Of a DNA stretch of 64,000 bases, positions 55,169 through 63,908 are shown piece by piece. The stretch spans positions 1-64,000 of the forward strand of contig NZ_FXUL01000015.1 of assembly GCF_900182955.1 (NCBI RefSeq), read 5' to 3'. The notes beneath the pieces are model-generated. The model worked only from the letters and a program-made list of their open reading frames with translations, was not told where the DNA came from and made no database searches. Position 1 is the stretch's first letter, and each line of letters begins with the position of its first letter. Source of the stretch: Noviherbaspirillum suwonense. GTDB taxonomy: Bacteria > Pseudomonadota > Gammaproteobacteria > Burkholderiales > Burkholderiaceae_D. The position numbers and the translations under genes are program-made.

Positions 55169-56710
55169 CTATAAGCGCATGGACAGATAGGCCGAGATCG
55201 CGTTTTCGGTGAAATCGTTGCCCGTCTGGTTGAACGACCCCTGGTAGCGTCGCAATTCGACCGTGCCGCTCGTGCGCGATGAGAACTGGTGGGACAAACC
55301 CAGCGTCACGAGCTTGTTGTCGTCGGTGATATTGCTCAGCAGCGAGGTCGTGCGGTAGTACTGCGCGTTCAGGTTCATCGTGGACAGCGTCGAAAGGCGC
55401 AGGCTGTAGAGCCCGCTTACCCCGCGCTGCCGGGTTTCATCGGAAAAGAGCAGGTTGCCGTTTCCAAAACCGCTGTTGCTGTTGTTCTCGCTCTGCGGCT
55501 TGCGCAGAGTGTCGTAGGCGCTGAGCACCGCGGTCGACTTGCCGCCGGTATAGGCGACCGATGCCTGCAGGCGCTTTTGCAGGAAGAAGCGGTTGGACAG
55601 GCCCTGGTTGCCGTTGGCGAGGGTGGCCGGCAGGTTGGTCGCCCGGATGAATGCGTCGACCGCCTGCGACCGCGCCACCGGGTCAGGGATGTTGGCCAGG
55701 AATGCCTGGTTGAGGAAGCTGGACGTGCTGACCGAACCGGAGTTGGCGAACTGCTCCTGCTGGCTCGTGATGTCTTCGTTGTAGCTGATGTTCCAGGTCG
55801 TGTAACGGCTGCGATGGGTGCCGTTAAGGGTGTACGCGCTGCCGTAGAAACGGCGGCCGGCAGTCGCCGCCAGGCTGGTGCGCGACGATGGCTTCCAGTC
55901 GAATCCGACCGACCATGAAGGACCCGACGGCGCATCGCCCAGGGTCTGGTAGGTGTAACGCTCGTAGCCGGCCGAACCGGTGAGGCTGAACTGCTCGGTC
56001 AGGCGGTAGCGCAGCGTGCCGTTGACGTAGTCGCTGCGGACCGAATCGACGTCGCTGTAGCGGCTCTGCTGCGTCGAACCCGACACGTCCCAGCCCAGCG
56101 AGCGGTAGGACTCGCCGCTGGAGAGGCTGCCGTTGAGCCGGTCGCTGTTGTAGTTGGCGAATCCGCCGGTGTCGCTGCTCACGCCCTGGTGGGTGTAGCG
56201 CAGTTCGCCGCGGGCGTCCGACCCGAAGCGTTTCCGGATGTACGGGCTGATGGAATAGCTGCGCACTTCGCTGCGGTTGCCGGTCGCGTAGGTGCTGTCC
56301 AGCGCCTGCGGACCGAAGGCCGACGTGCTGACGTTGCTGATGTTGGCTGTGCCGTCGATGAACATGAAGTCGTCGACCAGCTCGGCCCTGCCGCTGGAGT
56401 CCAGGTAATTCTGGAAATTGCTGCCGCGGCCGCCGCTGTAGTTGACGCTGCGTCCCTGGTAGGTCGCGCGGAACTGCGCGCGCCGGCCCTGCCCGGTCAC
56501 GGTAAAGCCCGGGGCGATTTCCGTGACGAAGCCGGACTGTTCGCTGCCCGACGGCGCGAGGTTGTAGTTGTCGCTGTAGGTTTCGCGCAGGGTCAGTTCG
56601 GGCGTGAAGCGCCACTCGGCGGCCAGTGCGGGCGCAGCCTGCGCACCCAGCAGGGACAGGGCTGCCAGCGCCAGAGGGCGCAGCCGGATACTTGCTTTGC
56701 CACGGGCCAT
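55169..56710 (-). CDS. XrtA-associated outer-membrane beta-barrel protein (TIGR03016 type)
   Basis: A 513-residue exported protein with a signal peptide (cleavage after ALAA, near residue 31). The mature part starts EWRFTPELTLRETYSDNYNL and consists of alternating amphipathic strands with many aromatic residues, ending in LSMRL. This fits an outer-membrane beta-barrel, probably the polysaccharide channel or a part of it. It starts 1 base after the tyrosine kinase stop; a start 7 codons upstream is possible. Confidence 0.9.
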   Translation of the reverse strand: MARGKASIRLRPLALAALSLLGAQAAPALAAEWRFTPELTLRETYSDNYNLAPSGSEQSGFVTEIAPGFTVTGQGRRAQFRATYQGRSVNYSGGRGSNFQNYLDSSGRAELVDDFMFIDGTANISNVSTSAFGPQALDSTYATGNRSEVRSYSISPYIRKRFGSDARGELRYTHQGVSSDTGGFANYNSDRLNGSLSSGESYRSLGWDVSGSTQQSRYSDVDSVRSDYVNGTLRYRLTEQFSLTGSAGYERYTYQTLGDAPSGPSWSVGFDWKPSSRTSLAATAGRRFYGSAYTLNGTHRSRYTTWNISYNEDITSQQEQFANSGSVSTSSFLNQAFLANIPDPVARSQAVDAFIRATNLPATLANGNQGLSNRFFLQKRLQASVAYTGGKSTAVLSAYDTLRKPQSENNSNSGFGNGNLLFSDETRQRGVSGLYSLRLSTLSTMNLNAQYYRTTSLLSNITDDNKLVTLGLSHQFSSRTSGTVELRRYQGSFNQTGNDFTENAISAYLSMRL

Positions 56711-56711
56711 C

Positions 56712-57662
56712 TTAGTTGTACCCGTAGCCATAATTATTGCCGGAGAACGCCTTGGTCTTGTTGTAGACCAGGCTGACATTGTTGTCGGTGCCGAGCTGGC
56801 GCAATGCATCCTTGACCGCGTGCTGGGTCGTGGTTTCGGCTTCGACCACCACGATCACCTGGCCCATGTGGCTGGCCAGCACCTTGGCTTCGGTCGTCAT
56901 CAGCAGCGGCGGCGAATCGAAGATCACGATACGGTCCGGATAGCGGCGCGCGATATCGTCGAGCAGGTTGCTCATCGACAGGCTGGCCAGCAGTTCGGTG
57001 GAGTTCTTGTGCGACTGGCCGGCCGGCAGGATGCGCAGCGTATCGACGTTGGTGCGCAGCATCACGTCCGACAGGTCCAGCTTGTCGTTGAGCAGCACGT
57101 CCATCAGGCCTTCGGTGGCCTCGATGCCTAGGTAGCGTGGCACCGAAGGACGGGCGACGTCGGCGTCGACCAGCAGCACGGTGTGGTCCATCTCCATCGC
57201 AATGCTCATCGCGAGGTTGATCGCGCAGAAGGTCTTGCCCTCGCCCGGCAGCGCGCTGGTCACCATGATCAGGTTGTTGTGGCGGTTGGTGCCGCCGCCC
57301 TTGGACAGCGCATGCTTGATCAGCGGGCGCTTGATCATCCGGAATTCTTCGGCGACCGGCGTGCGGCCGCCTTCCGGCGTCACCATGCCCAGCCGATGCA
57401 GCTGCTCAAGGTTGATTTCGACGCGGCGGCTCGGATGCCCGCTCGGCTGGCGGATTTCCGGAATTGGCTCGCGCGGCTGCGCGTAGGCCATCGTCGGCTC
57501 GACCTTTTCCATGCGTTCGAACGCGTGGTTGTCCGGATGCTCGAACGGCTGGCTCACGGAGTCGTTCAACGGGTTGTTGAGCGGGTTGCTCAGCTCATTC
57601 ACTGGCGGCAGCTCCGCCTTCTTGCGGTCCAGCCGGCCTGCGGCTTTTTCAATAATGCTCAC
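56712..57662 (-). CDS. XrtA-associated tyrosine autokinase
   Basis: A 316-residue bacterial tyrosine kinase (Wzc/CapB cytoplasmic domain), TIGR03018 type. Walker A is PGEGKT (139-144), Walker A' is VLLVDADVARPS with Asp166 and Asp168, and FDSPPLL is Walker B. The C-terminus NYGYGYN offers Tyr311, 313 and 315 as an autophosphorylation cluster. GTG 57662 is the start, supported by GGAGAAA just upstream and by MSIIEKAAGRL-type relatives. It should work with the chain-length protein encoded 73 bases upstream. Confidence 0.93.
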   Translation of the reverse strand: MSIIEKAAGRLDRKKAELPPVNELSNPLNNPLNDSVSQPFEHPDNHAFERMEKVEPTMAYAQPREPIPEIRQPSGHPSRRVEINLEQLHRLGMVTPEGGRTPVAEEFRMIKRPLIKHALSKGGGTNRHNNLIMVTSALPGEGKTFCAINLAMSIAMEMDHTVLLVDADVARPSVPRYLGIEATEGLMDVLLNDKLDLSDVMLRTNVDTLRILPAGQSHKNSTELLASLSMSNLLDDIARRYPDRIVIFDSPPLLMTTEAKVLASHMGQVIVVVEAETTTQHAVKDALRQLGTDNNVSLVYNKTKAFSGNNYGYGYN

Positions 57663-57735
57663 GCTTTCTCCCAATCGTATTCAATGCGGCTAAGTGTCTC
57701 GGCAGCGGCGGCGTTGGCCGCCGCAGGCGTCGTCA

Positions 57736-59253
57736 TCAGGCTGTCAATAGCATGCGCGCCATGACGCCGGCATACAGCGTGACCAGGATTGCAAGCGATG
57801 CGCCGAAGGCATAGAAACTGCGCTTGCGCTTGGCCCTTTCGTGGTCGGTCCAGTTCATCGACACGGAACCCAGGATAGGCAGACCGGTCGACTCGCGCAA
57901 ACCATGCTGGCTCAGGTAGGTCGGACGCAGCTGGCTCAGCAGCATGGCGAAAGCGATGCCGGCAATCAGCGCGCCGAGGAAGACCAGCGATGCCAGGCGC
58001 AGGCGGTCCGGACCGGCTGGCCGCAGCGGCACGGTCGGCGGGTCGACGACGCGGAACTTCACCATGTCGGTGGTGTTGGTCAGGTCGCCCGACAGGCGGG
58101 CTGCCTCGCGGCGGCTGACCATCTGCTGGTAATTTTCCTTGTTGACCTGGTAGTCGCGGTTCAGCTGCGCCATCTGGGTCTCGAGTTCCGGACCGTTGAT
58201 GCTCTGGGCACGAAGGCGTTCGAAGCGGACCGTGAATTCGTCGACCCGTGCGCGCATCGATGCCACGCGTGCCTCAGCTGCGGACAGCGCAACGTTGAGC
58301 TGCTGCAGCATCGGGCTGTAGTTCGCGCCGCGGTCGCCGCCGGCCTTGAAGTTCTTCGCCTCTTCCACCTTCTGGGCTTCGAGCTGCTTGATCAGGCGCT
58401 TTGCGGAAATGATGTCCGGATGCTGCTCGGTGTACTGCATGCGCATCGTGTCCAGGTTCTTTTGCAGCGCCAGGATACGGCCGTCCAGTTCGGGGTTGAC
58501 CAGCGCGCCGGCAGTGGTCGCGCCGGTGCCATTGCCCATGATCTGCACCTGGATCGCATTGCGCGCCTGTTCGGCTTCACGCAGGTCCAGGCGAGCCTGG
58601 TTGAGCTGGTCGGACGCGGCCTGCACCTGGGTGCCGTAGTCGCCGCCCTGCGGCAGCGAGCCGCTGTGCTTGATCTTGAAATCCTTCAGCGCGTTTTCGG
58701 CGGCCACCAGCTTGGCTTCGTAATTCTTGATCTGCTCGTCCAGGAACTGGACTGCCTTGTCGGAATCGTTCTTCTTGTCGCCGAAGCTGCCCTCGACGAA
58801 GATCGTCAGCAGCGACTGGACCACGTCCTTGGCGATGCGGGGATTCGGATTGTTGTAGCTGATGGTGTAGATGTCATCGCGGCCGGTGCTGCTGATCCTG
58901 ATTTCCTTCATCAGGTCGTTGATCAGCTCCTCGTTTTCCTTGGGCGTCTTGGCCTTGATGTCGAGGTCGACCATGCGCATCACCTTCTCCACGTTGGGCC
59001 GGCTCAGCAACGTTCGACTCATGATGGAAACCTGTTGCTCGACGTTGGGCAGCGTTGTCATGCCCGACATCAGCGGCTTGAGGATACTCTGGGTATCAAC
59101 GAACACCCTGGCCGACGCCTGGTAATTGTCGTCCAGCGTGTAGACGCGTATCCAGCCAGCCAGCGCAATAACCCAAGCGACGATCACGGCGTGCCACCTG
59201 TACTTCCATACGCCCTTTAGCAGGAAGAGCACCTGATTGATCGTTTCTTCCAT
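57736..59253 (-). CDS. XrtA-system polysaccharide chain-length determinant
   Basis: A 505-residue Wzz-type polysaccharide co-polymerase, TIGR03007 type. It has an N-terminal membrane helix (about 20-37), a long periplasmic part with extended coiled coil (about 150-380), and two C-terminal membrane helices (about 425-445 and 480-500), the last before a short tail. It controls polymer length in the inner membrane and pairs with the tyrosine autokinase. Its start lies 345 bases after the export lipoprotein stop. Confidence 0.93.
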   Translation of the reverse strand: MEETINQVLFLLKGVWKYRWHAVIVAWVIALAGWIRVYTLDDNYQASARVFVDTQSILKPLMSGMTTLPNVEQQVSIMSRTLLSRPNVEKVMRMVDLDIKAKTPKENEELINDLMKEIRISSTGRDDIYTISYNNPNPRIAKDVVQSLLTIFVEGSFGDKKNDSDKAVQFLDEQIKNYEAKLVAAENALKDFKIKHSGSLPQGGDYGTQVQAASDQLNQARLDLREAEQARNAIQVQIMGNGTGATTAGALVNPELDGRILALQKNLDTMRMQYTEQHPDIISAKRLIKQLEAQKVEEAKNFKAGGDRGANYSPMLQQLNVALSAAEARVASMRARVDEFTVRFERLRAQSINGPELETQMAQLNRDYQVNKENYQQMVSRREAARLSGDLTNTTDMVKFRVVDPPTVPLRPAGPDRLRLASLVFLGALIAGIAFAMLLSQLRPTYLSQHGLRESTGLPILGSVSMNWTDHERAKRKRSFYAFGASLAILVTLYAGVMARMLLTA

Positions 59254-59598
59254 TTCTAACTCTCCATCTGTTTACTGCTGTTCGATAGTGCATTTATACG
59301 ATATTGCGGCGCAGCATAATTATTGCGGATCATGGAACAGTACCGCATGCGACCGAATTATACGCAGTGGCCAGCGCGCCTGAATTCACAATGCCGTCGA
59401 AAACTAACATTGCGACGCAACATTATGGCCATCGCGACACGCAATTGGCCTTCTGAATCAATCCGTAACAATTTATTTTAAGCAATTTTCTATACTAATT
59501 GAAAATTTATTTCTTCCATGTAATCCATTTTGATGCCGCAGGCCATCAGGCCCACGGCATATCCGGCTGCTTGCTACATGAATACCAGCGATCAGCGC
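59254..59598. other. intergenic gap inside the core XrtA operon
   Basis: A 345-base A+T-rich stretch without a gene between the export and chain-length genes. At about 59533-59560 a nested inverted repeat (ATGCCG..CGGCAT with GGCC inside) could attenuate the minus-strand transcript; no good T-run follows. A separate promoter for the chain-length gene is likely. Confidence 0.35.
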
Positions 59599-60234
59599 TT
59601 AAAAGAAGCTTTCCGGGATCACGAGCACGTCGCCAGGACGCATGGAGGCATTCGCGGACAGGTCGCCGCGCTTGATCAGATCGTTCAGGCGCAGCGAGAA
59701 AGTCTGTTGCTTTCCATCAACATTACGGATCAGCACAGCCTTGTTGCCGGACGCAAACTCAGTGATGCCGCCTACCGCGATCAGCACGTCCATCAGCGAC
59801 ATGTTCTCGCGGTACGGCAGCGCCTGCGGACGGGCAGCCTGGCCGATCACGCGGATCTGCTCGGTGTACGGGCCGACGAAGCCGGTGACGATCACGGTCA
59901 CGATAGGCTGCTGGATGTATTTTTCCAGCGATTTCTCGAGATCGCGCGCGAGCTGGGTCGCGGTCTTGCCGCTGGCATTCATGTCCTGCACCAGCGGCGT
60001 GGTGATCTTGCCGTCCGGCCGGACCGGCACGGTCAGCGAAACCTCGGGGTTGCGCCAGACCAGGATGTTAATGGAGTCGCCTGGGCCGATCAGGTATTCG
60101 TGCTGCGGCGCTTGGGTCCGGTCTGCTGCCAGGGAAGGATAGTCAGTGGTTGCGCATGCGGTCAGGGCCAGCATGACGCCTGCCAGCGCGACACTGGCGG
60201 CTCGCCTGACGAGGGTTTTCTGTAATGACTTCAA
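59599..60234 (-). CDS. XrtA-system exopolysaccharide export lipoprotein
   Basis: A 211-residue Wza-like protein, TIGR03027 type. The lipobox LTAC near residue 27 makes it a lipoprotein. EYLIGPGDSINILVWRNPE begins the poly-export domain near 46, and a SLBB-like segment follows (about 125-205), ending RPGDVLVIPESFF. It should form part of the outer-membrane export channel. Its start is preceded by AAGGAGA. It is the first gene of the core XrtA operon. Confidence 0.92.
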   Translation of the reverse strand: MKSLQKTLVRRAASVALAGVMLALTACATTDYPSLAADRTQAPQHEYLIGPGDSINILVWRNPEVSLTVPVRPDGKITTPLVQDMNASGKTATQLARDLEKSLEKYIQQPIVTVIVTGFVGPYTEQIRVIGQAARPQALPYRENMSLMDVLIAVGGITEFASGNKAVLIRNVDGKQQTFSLRLNDLIKRGDLSANASMRPGDVLVIPESFF

Positions 60235-60501
60235 TTGATCTTCTCCTTGCTGTATGAATGGTTGCGCTCCGGGCAGGTGCGGCTCGAATGGTACGTTATG
60301 ATAATGTTAAGGGCAACGCAAAATGGTGCTCTGTTACGCGTTGTCAGGATGCCATAAACACAAAAATTGTCATAGAGTAATTTTACGTTTTTGCCGGCTT
60401 GCTGAGGATGATCAAACTTTTCTGTTGGCCTTCTATATCGACAGAAGGCCCCGCACTGGGTGCGGAGCCTTCTGTCTTTACCGCATGTGCCTTACCGAAT
60501 A
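60235..60501. other. upstream region of the core XrtA operon with hairpin
   Basis: This gap must hold the promoter of the core XrtA operon. I see no sigma-54 element with correct spacing. At 60440-60476 GACAGAAGGC pairs with GCCTTCTGTC around an inner GCAC/GTGC stem. It lies 25 bases after the stop of the next minus-strand gene and could end its transcript, although a T-run is seen only on the plus strand. Confidence 0.45.
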
Positions 60502-61566
60502 TCAGTTTTTAACGTAGCTGATAAGCTCGATATTGGTAGTTTCTACCAACGAGGCTGACTGCACCGCATTAGGGGTGCCGATATACGTCCGGACGCCGCT
60601 GAATTTCACATTGCGTCCCAGAACCGGATCGAACCAGACCGAGACAGTCTGGGTGTAGCCGCCGCCAGGGAATGCAGCGTTCGTGCTGTTTGCAACGGTC
60701 GTTGTCTCGTCAATACGCATTGCGTTGAAGACACCGGCTGCAGTCGTCACTGATTCGTAACCCACAACGCGCGCGCTAATGGATTCGTCCTGGCTATCAA
60801 CTATGGTTGTATCCGTACCGCACACTGCCTGCCACTTGCCCGTGAATGTCGAGCCAATGGTCAGCGGGAATGCAAGGAGTTTTTCTTCCGGCAGATAACG
60901 TGCGACTTTGTTTCCCTGTCGGTTGCAGGTCTGCGTACTGGATGCGTCATTTCTGAAGCTTGTACGGTTACCTTGGTTGGTATAAGTGGCCGCTCCGATA
61001 ACGGCATTTGCCGACGTCAGGTAGGTCTCAGTCCAGGTGCCATCGCCATTTACAGCCGTCACACGCTGGGTCGTATTGTCAACTCTAAAGGTGTTCTTGT
61101 TGAGCAGAATGTCGTTTTCCGCATAGACAAACGAGTCGCCAACCTTTGGCACTACGGCCTGGAATTGGGTAGCCTTCACTGTCACGGGAATTGTTGCAGT
61201 CTGCAATGGCAACGCAGTCGTCGTAAAAGTCAGGGTTGCGTTCGTATCGGTGGCAGATGCGAGAACAGCCTTATAGGTTGTCGACGAGTTCGTGCGAACT
61301 GCAGCCACTGCGCTACCCAGATTGCCGCCGAATACGGTGGGAATGGACGACGTGACTTCGAGCTCCTGGCCGGAGGTCAAAGTGATGGCCGGCGCCGAAG
61401 CGGCAGTAACCGGGTAACCCGCGACCACTACGCCATTCACCTTCGCGGTGACGGTCAGCGTGGACGTGGCGGCATTAGAGTTACCACCACCGCCCCCGCC
61501 GCCGCCGCCGCCGCACGCAACCAGAGCTGCACCAAGAAAAGCTATCGGGATAAATTTGAGTTTCAT
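60502..61566 (-). CDS. polyglycine lipoprotein of unknown function
   Basis: A 354-residue secreted lipoprotein. The lipobox LVAC near residue 17 is followed directly by ten glycines and NSNAATS. The rest has a beta-rich, Ser/Thr-rich composition with pairs of cysteines (CNRQ near 220, VCG near 255) but no domain I recognise. The ATG at 61566 fits the signal peptide; upstream extension is unlikely. It is isolated, between the XrtA operon and tRNA-Val, and may be a surface protein. No PEP-CTERM tail is present. Confidence 0.75.
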   Translation of the reverse strand: MKLKFIPIAFLGAALVACGGGGGGGGGGNSNAATSTLTVTAKVNGVVVAGYPVTAASAPAITLTSGQELEVTSSIPTVFGGNLGSAVAAVRTNSSTTYKAVLASATDTNATLTFTTTALPLQTATIPVTVKATQFQAVVPKVGDSFVYAENDILLNKNTFRVDNTTQRVTAVNGDGTWTETYLTSANAVIGAATYTNQGNRTSFRNDASSTQTCNRQGNKVARYLPEEKLLAFPLTIGSTFTGKWQAVCGTDTTIVDSQDESISARVVGYESVTTAAGVFNAMRIDETTTVANSTNAAFPGGGYTQTVSVWFDPVLGRNVKFSGVRTYIGTPNAVQSASLVETTNIELISYVKN

Positions 61567-61838
61567 AGTGGTCGTGTTCTTCCTAAATTGTCTGCGATGT
61601 TGTAATTCGATCGCCTCCCCGCATGCCATGCGTGTATATTTCCTCGCGGCAGTCATGCTCAGCGCGAGATTCAGTATGGACACATTTTTTCTGAAAGGCT
61701 TGAGCAGGAACAATAGTCTCTTCGACAACATTTGTATGTGCGGAAACCCACACAAGAATGCATGGTCGAACTACCGGGATTGCGCTTTGAAAGTTTCCCT
61801 GGAGAAAATTTACGGGGGATTCAATGGAAGCAGGACAT
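61567..61838. other. gene-free stretch upstream of the polyglycine lipoprotein
   Basis: I see no gene here. It presumably carries the lipoprotein promoter. GGAAG lies 13 bases before the ATG, which is distant for a ribosome-binding site. Confidence 0.4.
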
Positions 61839-61870
61839 AAAAAAGCCGGCTTTATCTAGCCGGCTTTTTA
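61839..61870 (-). terminator. bidirectional terminator downstream of tRNA-Val
   Basis: AAAAAGCCGGCT and AGCCGGCTTTTT form a perfect stem around TTATCT, with A and T runs on both sides, so it can work in both directions. It lies 21 bases after the tRNA on the minus strand. Confidence 0.88.
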
Positions 61871-61890
61871 TCGTACGTGGAACTGGATCC

Positions 61891-61967
61891 TGGTAGGCGC
61901 GAGTGGATTCGAACCAATGACCCCTACCATGTGAAGGTAGTGCTCTAACCAGCTGAGCTACGCGCCT
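61891..61967 (-). tRNA. tRNA-Val (anticodon CAC)
   Basis: The reverse complement folds as a class I tRNA: acceptor AGGCGCG/CGCGCCT, then A and encoded CCA; D arm GCTC/GAGC; anticodon stem CTACC/GGTAG with loop TTCACAT, giving CAC. The T arm is ATTGG-TTCGAAT-CCACT with one mismatched pair (T50/C64). Flanked by a terminator. Confidence 0.93.
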
Positions 61968-62245
61968 GCGGGTACCGGTATCTGATGATGCAAGGCCGAT
62001 CCGGATTCAATGGCCTTGGGGCCACGTCATTGCCGTATGTCGGAGCCTCCCGGGCTGACTGCATTGCCCGTTCCAGACACTGGTTGTCGCTAAAACGGTT
62101 GCCACTTTACCAGAAGAAAAACAAAAAGCAAGGCGCCTGGCCGCCCGCTGCGCCAAGGCTTGAATACGATCAAGTATTGCGGATTCCGCTCGGCGTGCGC
62201 ACGGGTTGCCGCGGCTGACGCCAGTGCGGCAGTCCCGGCCGCCAG

Positions 62246-62596
62246 TCATTTGCCGGAGATGACCTTGTCTTCCCGCGGCGCCTGGAACTGGTAGTACATC
62301 CGGTTCAGGTAGTACGCAGTGCTTGCAATGTCATCCTCGTCCCAGTTCAACTCGATTGCGCTCTGCCAGCGCCTGACCTGCACCTTCAGGCTGTCCCAGT
62401 CGGTCGCCAGGCGTTGGTCGCGCCAGTGCATCTTGCTGGTGTGGCACGCGACGCAATGGGTGTTATAGAGAAGTTCGCCGCGCACGGCGTCCGCTGCGCG
62501 GGCGTCGCCCAGCCCGGTCGATGCATGCAGCACACCGACCGCCGCGCATGCGAGCGCCAGTCGTATTCTCGTGTCGGACCGCTTGCCTGGCTTCAT
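62246..62596 (-). CDS. small secreted c-type cytochrome
   Basis: A 116-residue protein with a signal peptide (cleavage near ARA-ADA, residue 35) and one haem-binding motif CVACH: Cys48, Cys51 and His52. The rest is a short helical segment with many W and Y residues. A possible distal ligand is Met100 (YLNRMYYQ). It should be a periplasmic electron carrier. A GAGAGG site precedes the ATG. A heptanucleotide repeat array begins 34 bases upstream. Confidence 0.85.
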   Translation of the reverse strand: MKPGKRSDTRIRLALACAAVGVLHASTGLGDARAADAVRGELLYNTHCVACHTSKMHWRDQRLATDWDSLKVQVRRWQSAIELNWDEDDIASTAYYLNRMYYQFQAPREDKVISGK

Positions 62597-62629
62597 GGAC
62601 AGACCTCTCAGTTGCTTAATTGCTCAGTT

Positions 62630-62735
62630 GCTCGCTGCTCGCTGCTCGTTGCTCGTTGCTCGTTGCTCGTTGCTCGTTGCTCGTTGCTCGTTGCTCAGTT
62701 GCTCGCTGCTCGTTGCTCGTTGCTCGTTGCTCGTT
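62630..62735. repeat. heptanucleotide tandem array (GCTCGTT)
   Basis: About 15 units of 7 or 8 bases: two GCTCGCT, seven GCTCGTT, one GCTCAGTT, one GCTCGCT and four GCTCGTT. It lies between the divergent cytochrome c and alcohol dehydrogenase genes, beginning 34 bases before the cytochrome start codon. Confidence 0.92.
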
Positions 62736-62888
62736 GCGCTGACGGAAAGCGCGCACCACGAGTCACTGCCATCTAAGCACGCAGGGGTGCCGGGTGCGTT
62801 TGACTCAGGTCAATTTAAGGCGGGCGGCATTATCCTAGCCTGAACTGGACAGCCCGGCACGCCGGCCCTCCATCATGAAAACCACGGC

Positions 62889-63908
62889 ATGAATCCCGCC
62901 TCGCCCCTGCCCGACCGCATGTATGCGATGGTGCTCGAACACCCGCTGCGGCCCTTGCTGGGACAATGGCGCCCGCTTCCGCAGCCAGGCCCCGGCCAGG
63001 TGCTGATACGGGTGGGCGCCTGCGGCGTCTGCCGCACCGACCTTCACATTGCAGACGGTGAATTGCCGCCTCATAAACTGCCGCTGATACCTGGCCATGA
63101 GATCGCGGGCACGATCGTCATGGCCGGCGATGCGGCAACGTCGCTGCGCATCGGGCAGCGGGTCGGCGTGCCGTGGCTGGGCCACAGTTGCGGCCGCTGC
63201 GACTTCTGCCGCAGGCACCGCGAAAACCTGTGCGACCAGGGGAAGTTCACCGGCTACGACCTGGACGGCGGCTATGCGCAGTACGCGGTGGCCGATGCCG
63301 ACTATTGCATCCCGCTGCCCGACCAGTATGACGACCTGCATGCGGCGCCGCTGCTATGCGCAGGCTTGATCGGCTTTCGCGCCTACTCGATGATGCAGGC
63401 CGATGCGGTCCGCATCGGCATCTACGGCTTCGGCGCCGCCGCCCATATCATTGCCCAGGTGGCCCGCCATGACGGGCGCGAGGTGTTCGCCTTCACCCGC
63501 GACGGCGATCGGCGCAGCCAGGACTTCGCGCGCTCGCTGGGCGCGGCCTGGGCCGGCGACGCCAGCCAGGCGCCGCCGGCCGGCATCGACGCGGCGCTGA
63601 TCTTCGCGCCGGCCGGCGCGCTGGTGCCCACGGCGCTCGGCCATGTGCGCAAGGGCGGCGACGTGATCTGCGCCGGCATACACATGTCCGACATCCCGTC
63701 CTTTCCCTATTCGCTGCTGTGGGGCGAACGGCAGCTGCGCTCGGTCGCCAACCTGACCCGGGCGGACGGCACGGCCTTCTTCCGCTTCGCAGCCGCCCAC
63801 CCTATCGACGCGCGCGCCGTGCCGTTCGCATTGAGCCGGGCCAACGAGGCGCTGGATGCGCTGCGCCGCGGCGCCTTCGACGGCGCGGCAGTGCTGGTGC
63901 CGGACTAG
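62889..63908 (+). CDS. zinc-dependent alcohol dehydrogenase
   Basis: A 339-residue medium-chain dehydrogenase. The catalytic zinc ligands are Cys48 (GACGVCRTDLH) and His70 with Glu71 (GHEIAG), plus a Cys in LLCAGLIGFR near 156. Cys101, 104, 107 and 115 form the structural zinc lobe. A GFGAAAHI Rossmann motif near 180 binds NAD(P). The arrangement fits propanol-preferring alcohol dehydrogenases. It starts at ATG 62889. The remaining 92 bases of the window hold no gene I can identify. Confidence 0.9.
   Translation: MNPASPLPDRMYAMVLEHPLRPLLGQWRPLPQPGPGQVLIRVGACGVCRTDLHIADGELPPHKLPLIPGHEIAGTIVMAGDAATSLRIGQRVGVPWLGHSCGRCDFCRRHRENLCDQGKFTGYDLDGGYAQYAVADADYCIPLPDQYDDLHAAPLLCAGLIGFRAYSMMQADAVRIGIYGFGAAAHIIAQVARHDGREVFAFTRDGDRRSQDFARSLGAAWAGDASQAPPAGIDAALIFAPAGALVPTALGHVRKGGDVICAGIHMSDIPSFPYSLLWGERQLRSVANLTRADGTAFFRFAAAHPIDARAVPFALSRANEALDALRRGAFDGAAVLVPD

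Noticed and set aside
59530-59560. Terminator between the export and chain-length genes
   Set aside because: The nested inverted repeat is real, but no T-run follows on the minus strand, so I list it only as a possible attenuator.
60315-60345. Possible sigma-54 promoter upstream of the export lipoprotein
   Set aside because: GCAC and TTGC are present on the minus strand, but GG is absent at the required distance.
62007-62249. An 80-codon minus-strand frame between tRNA-Val and the cytochrome c gene
   Set aside because: No ribosome-binding site, odd composition and no known motif; the stretch is better treated as intergenic.
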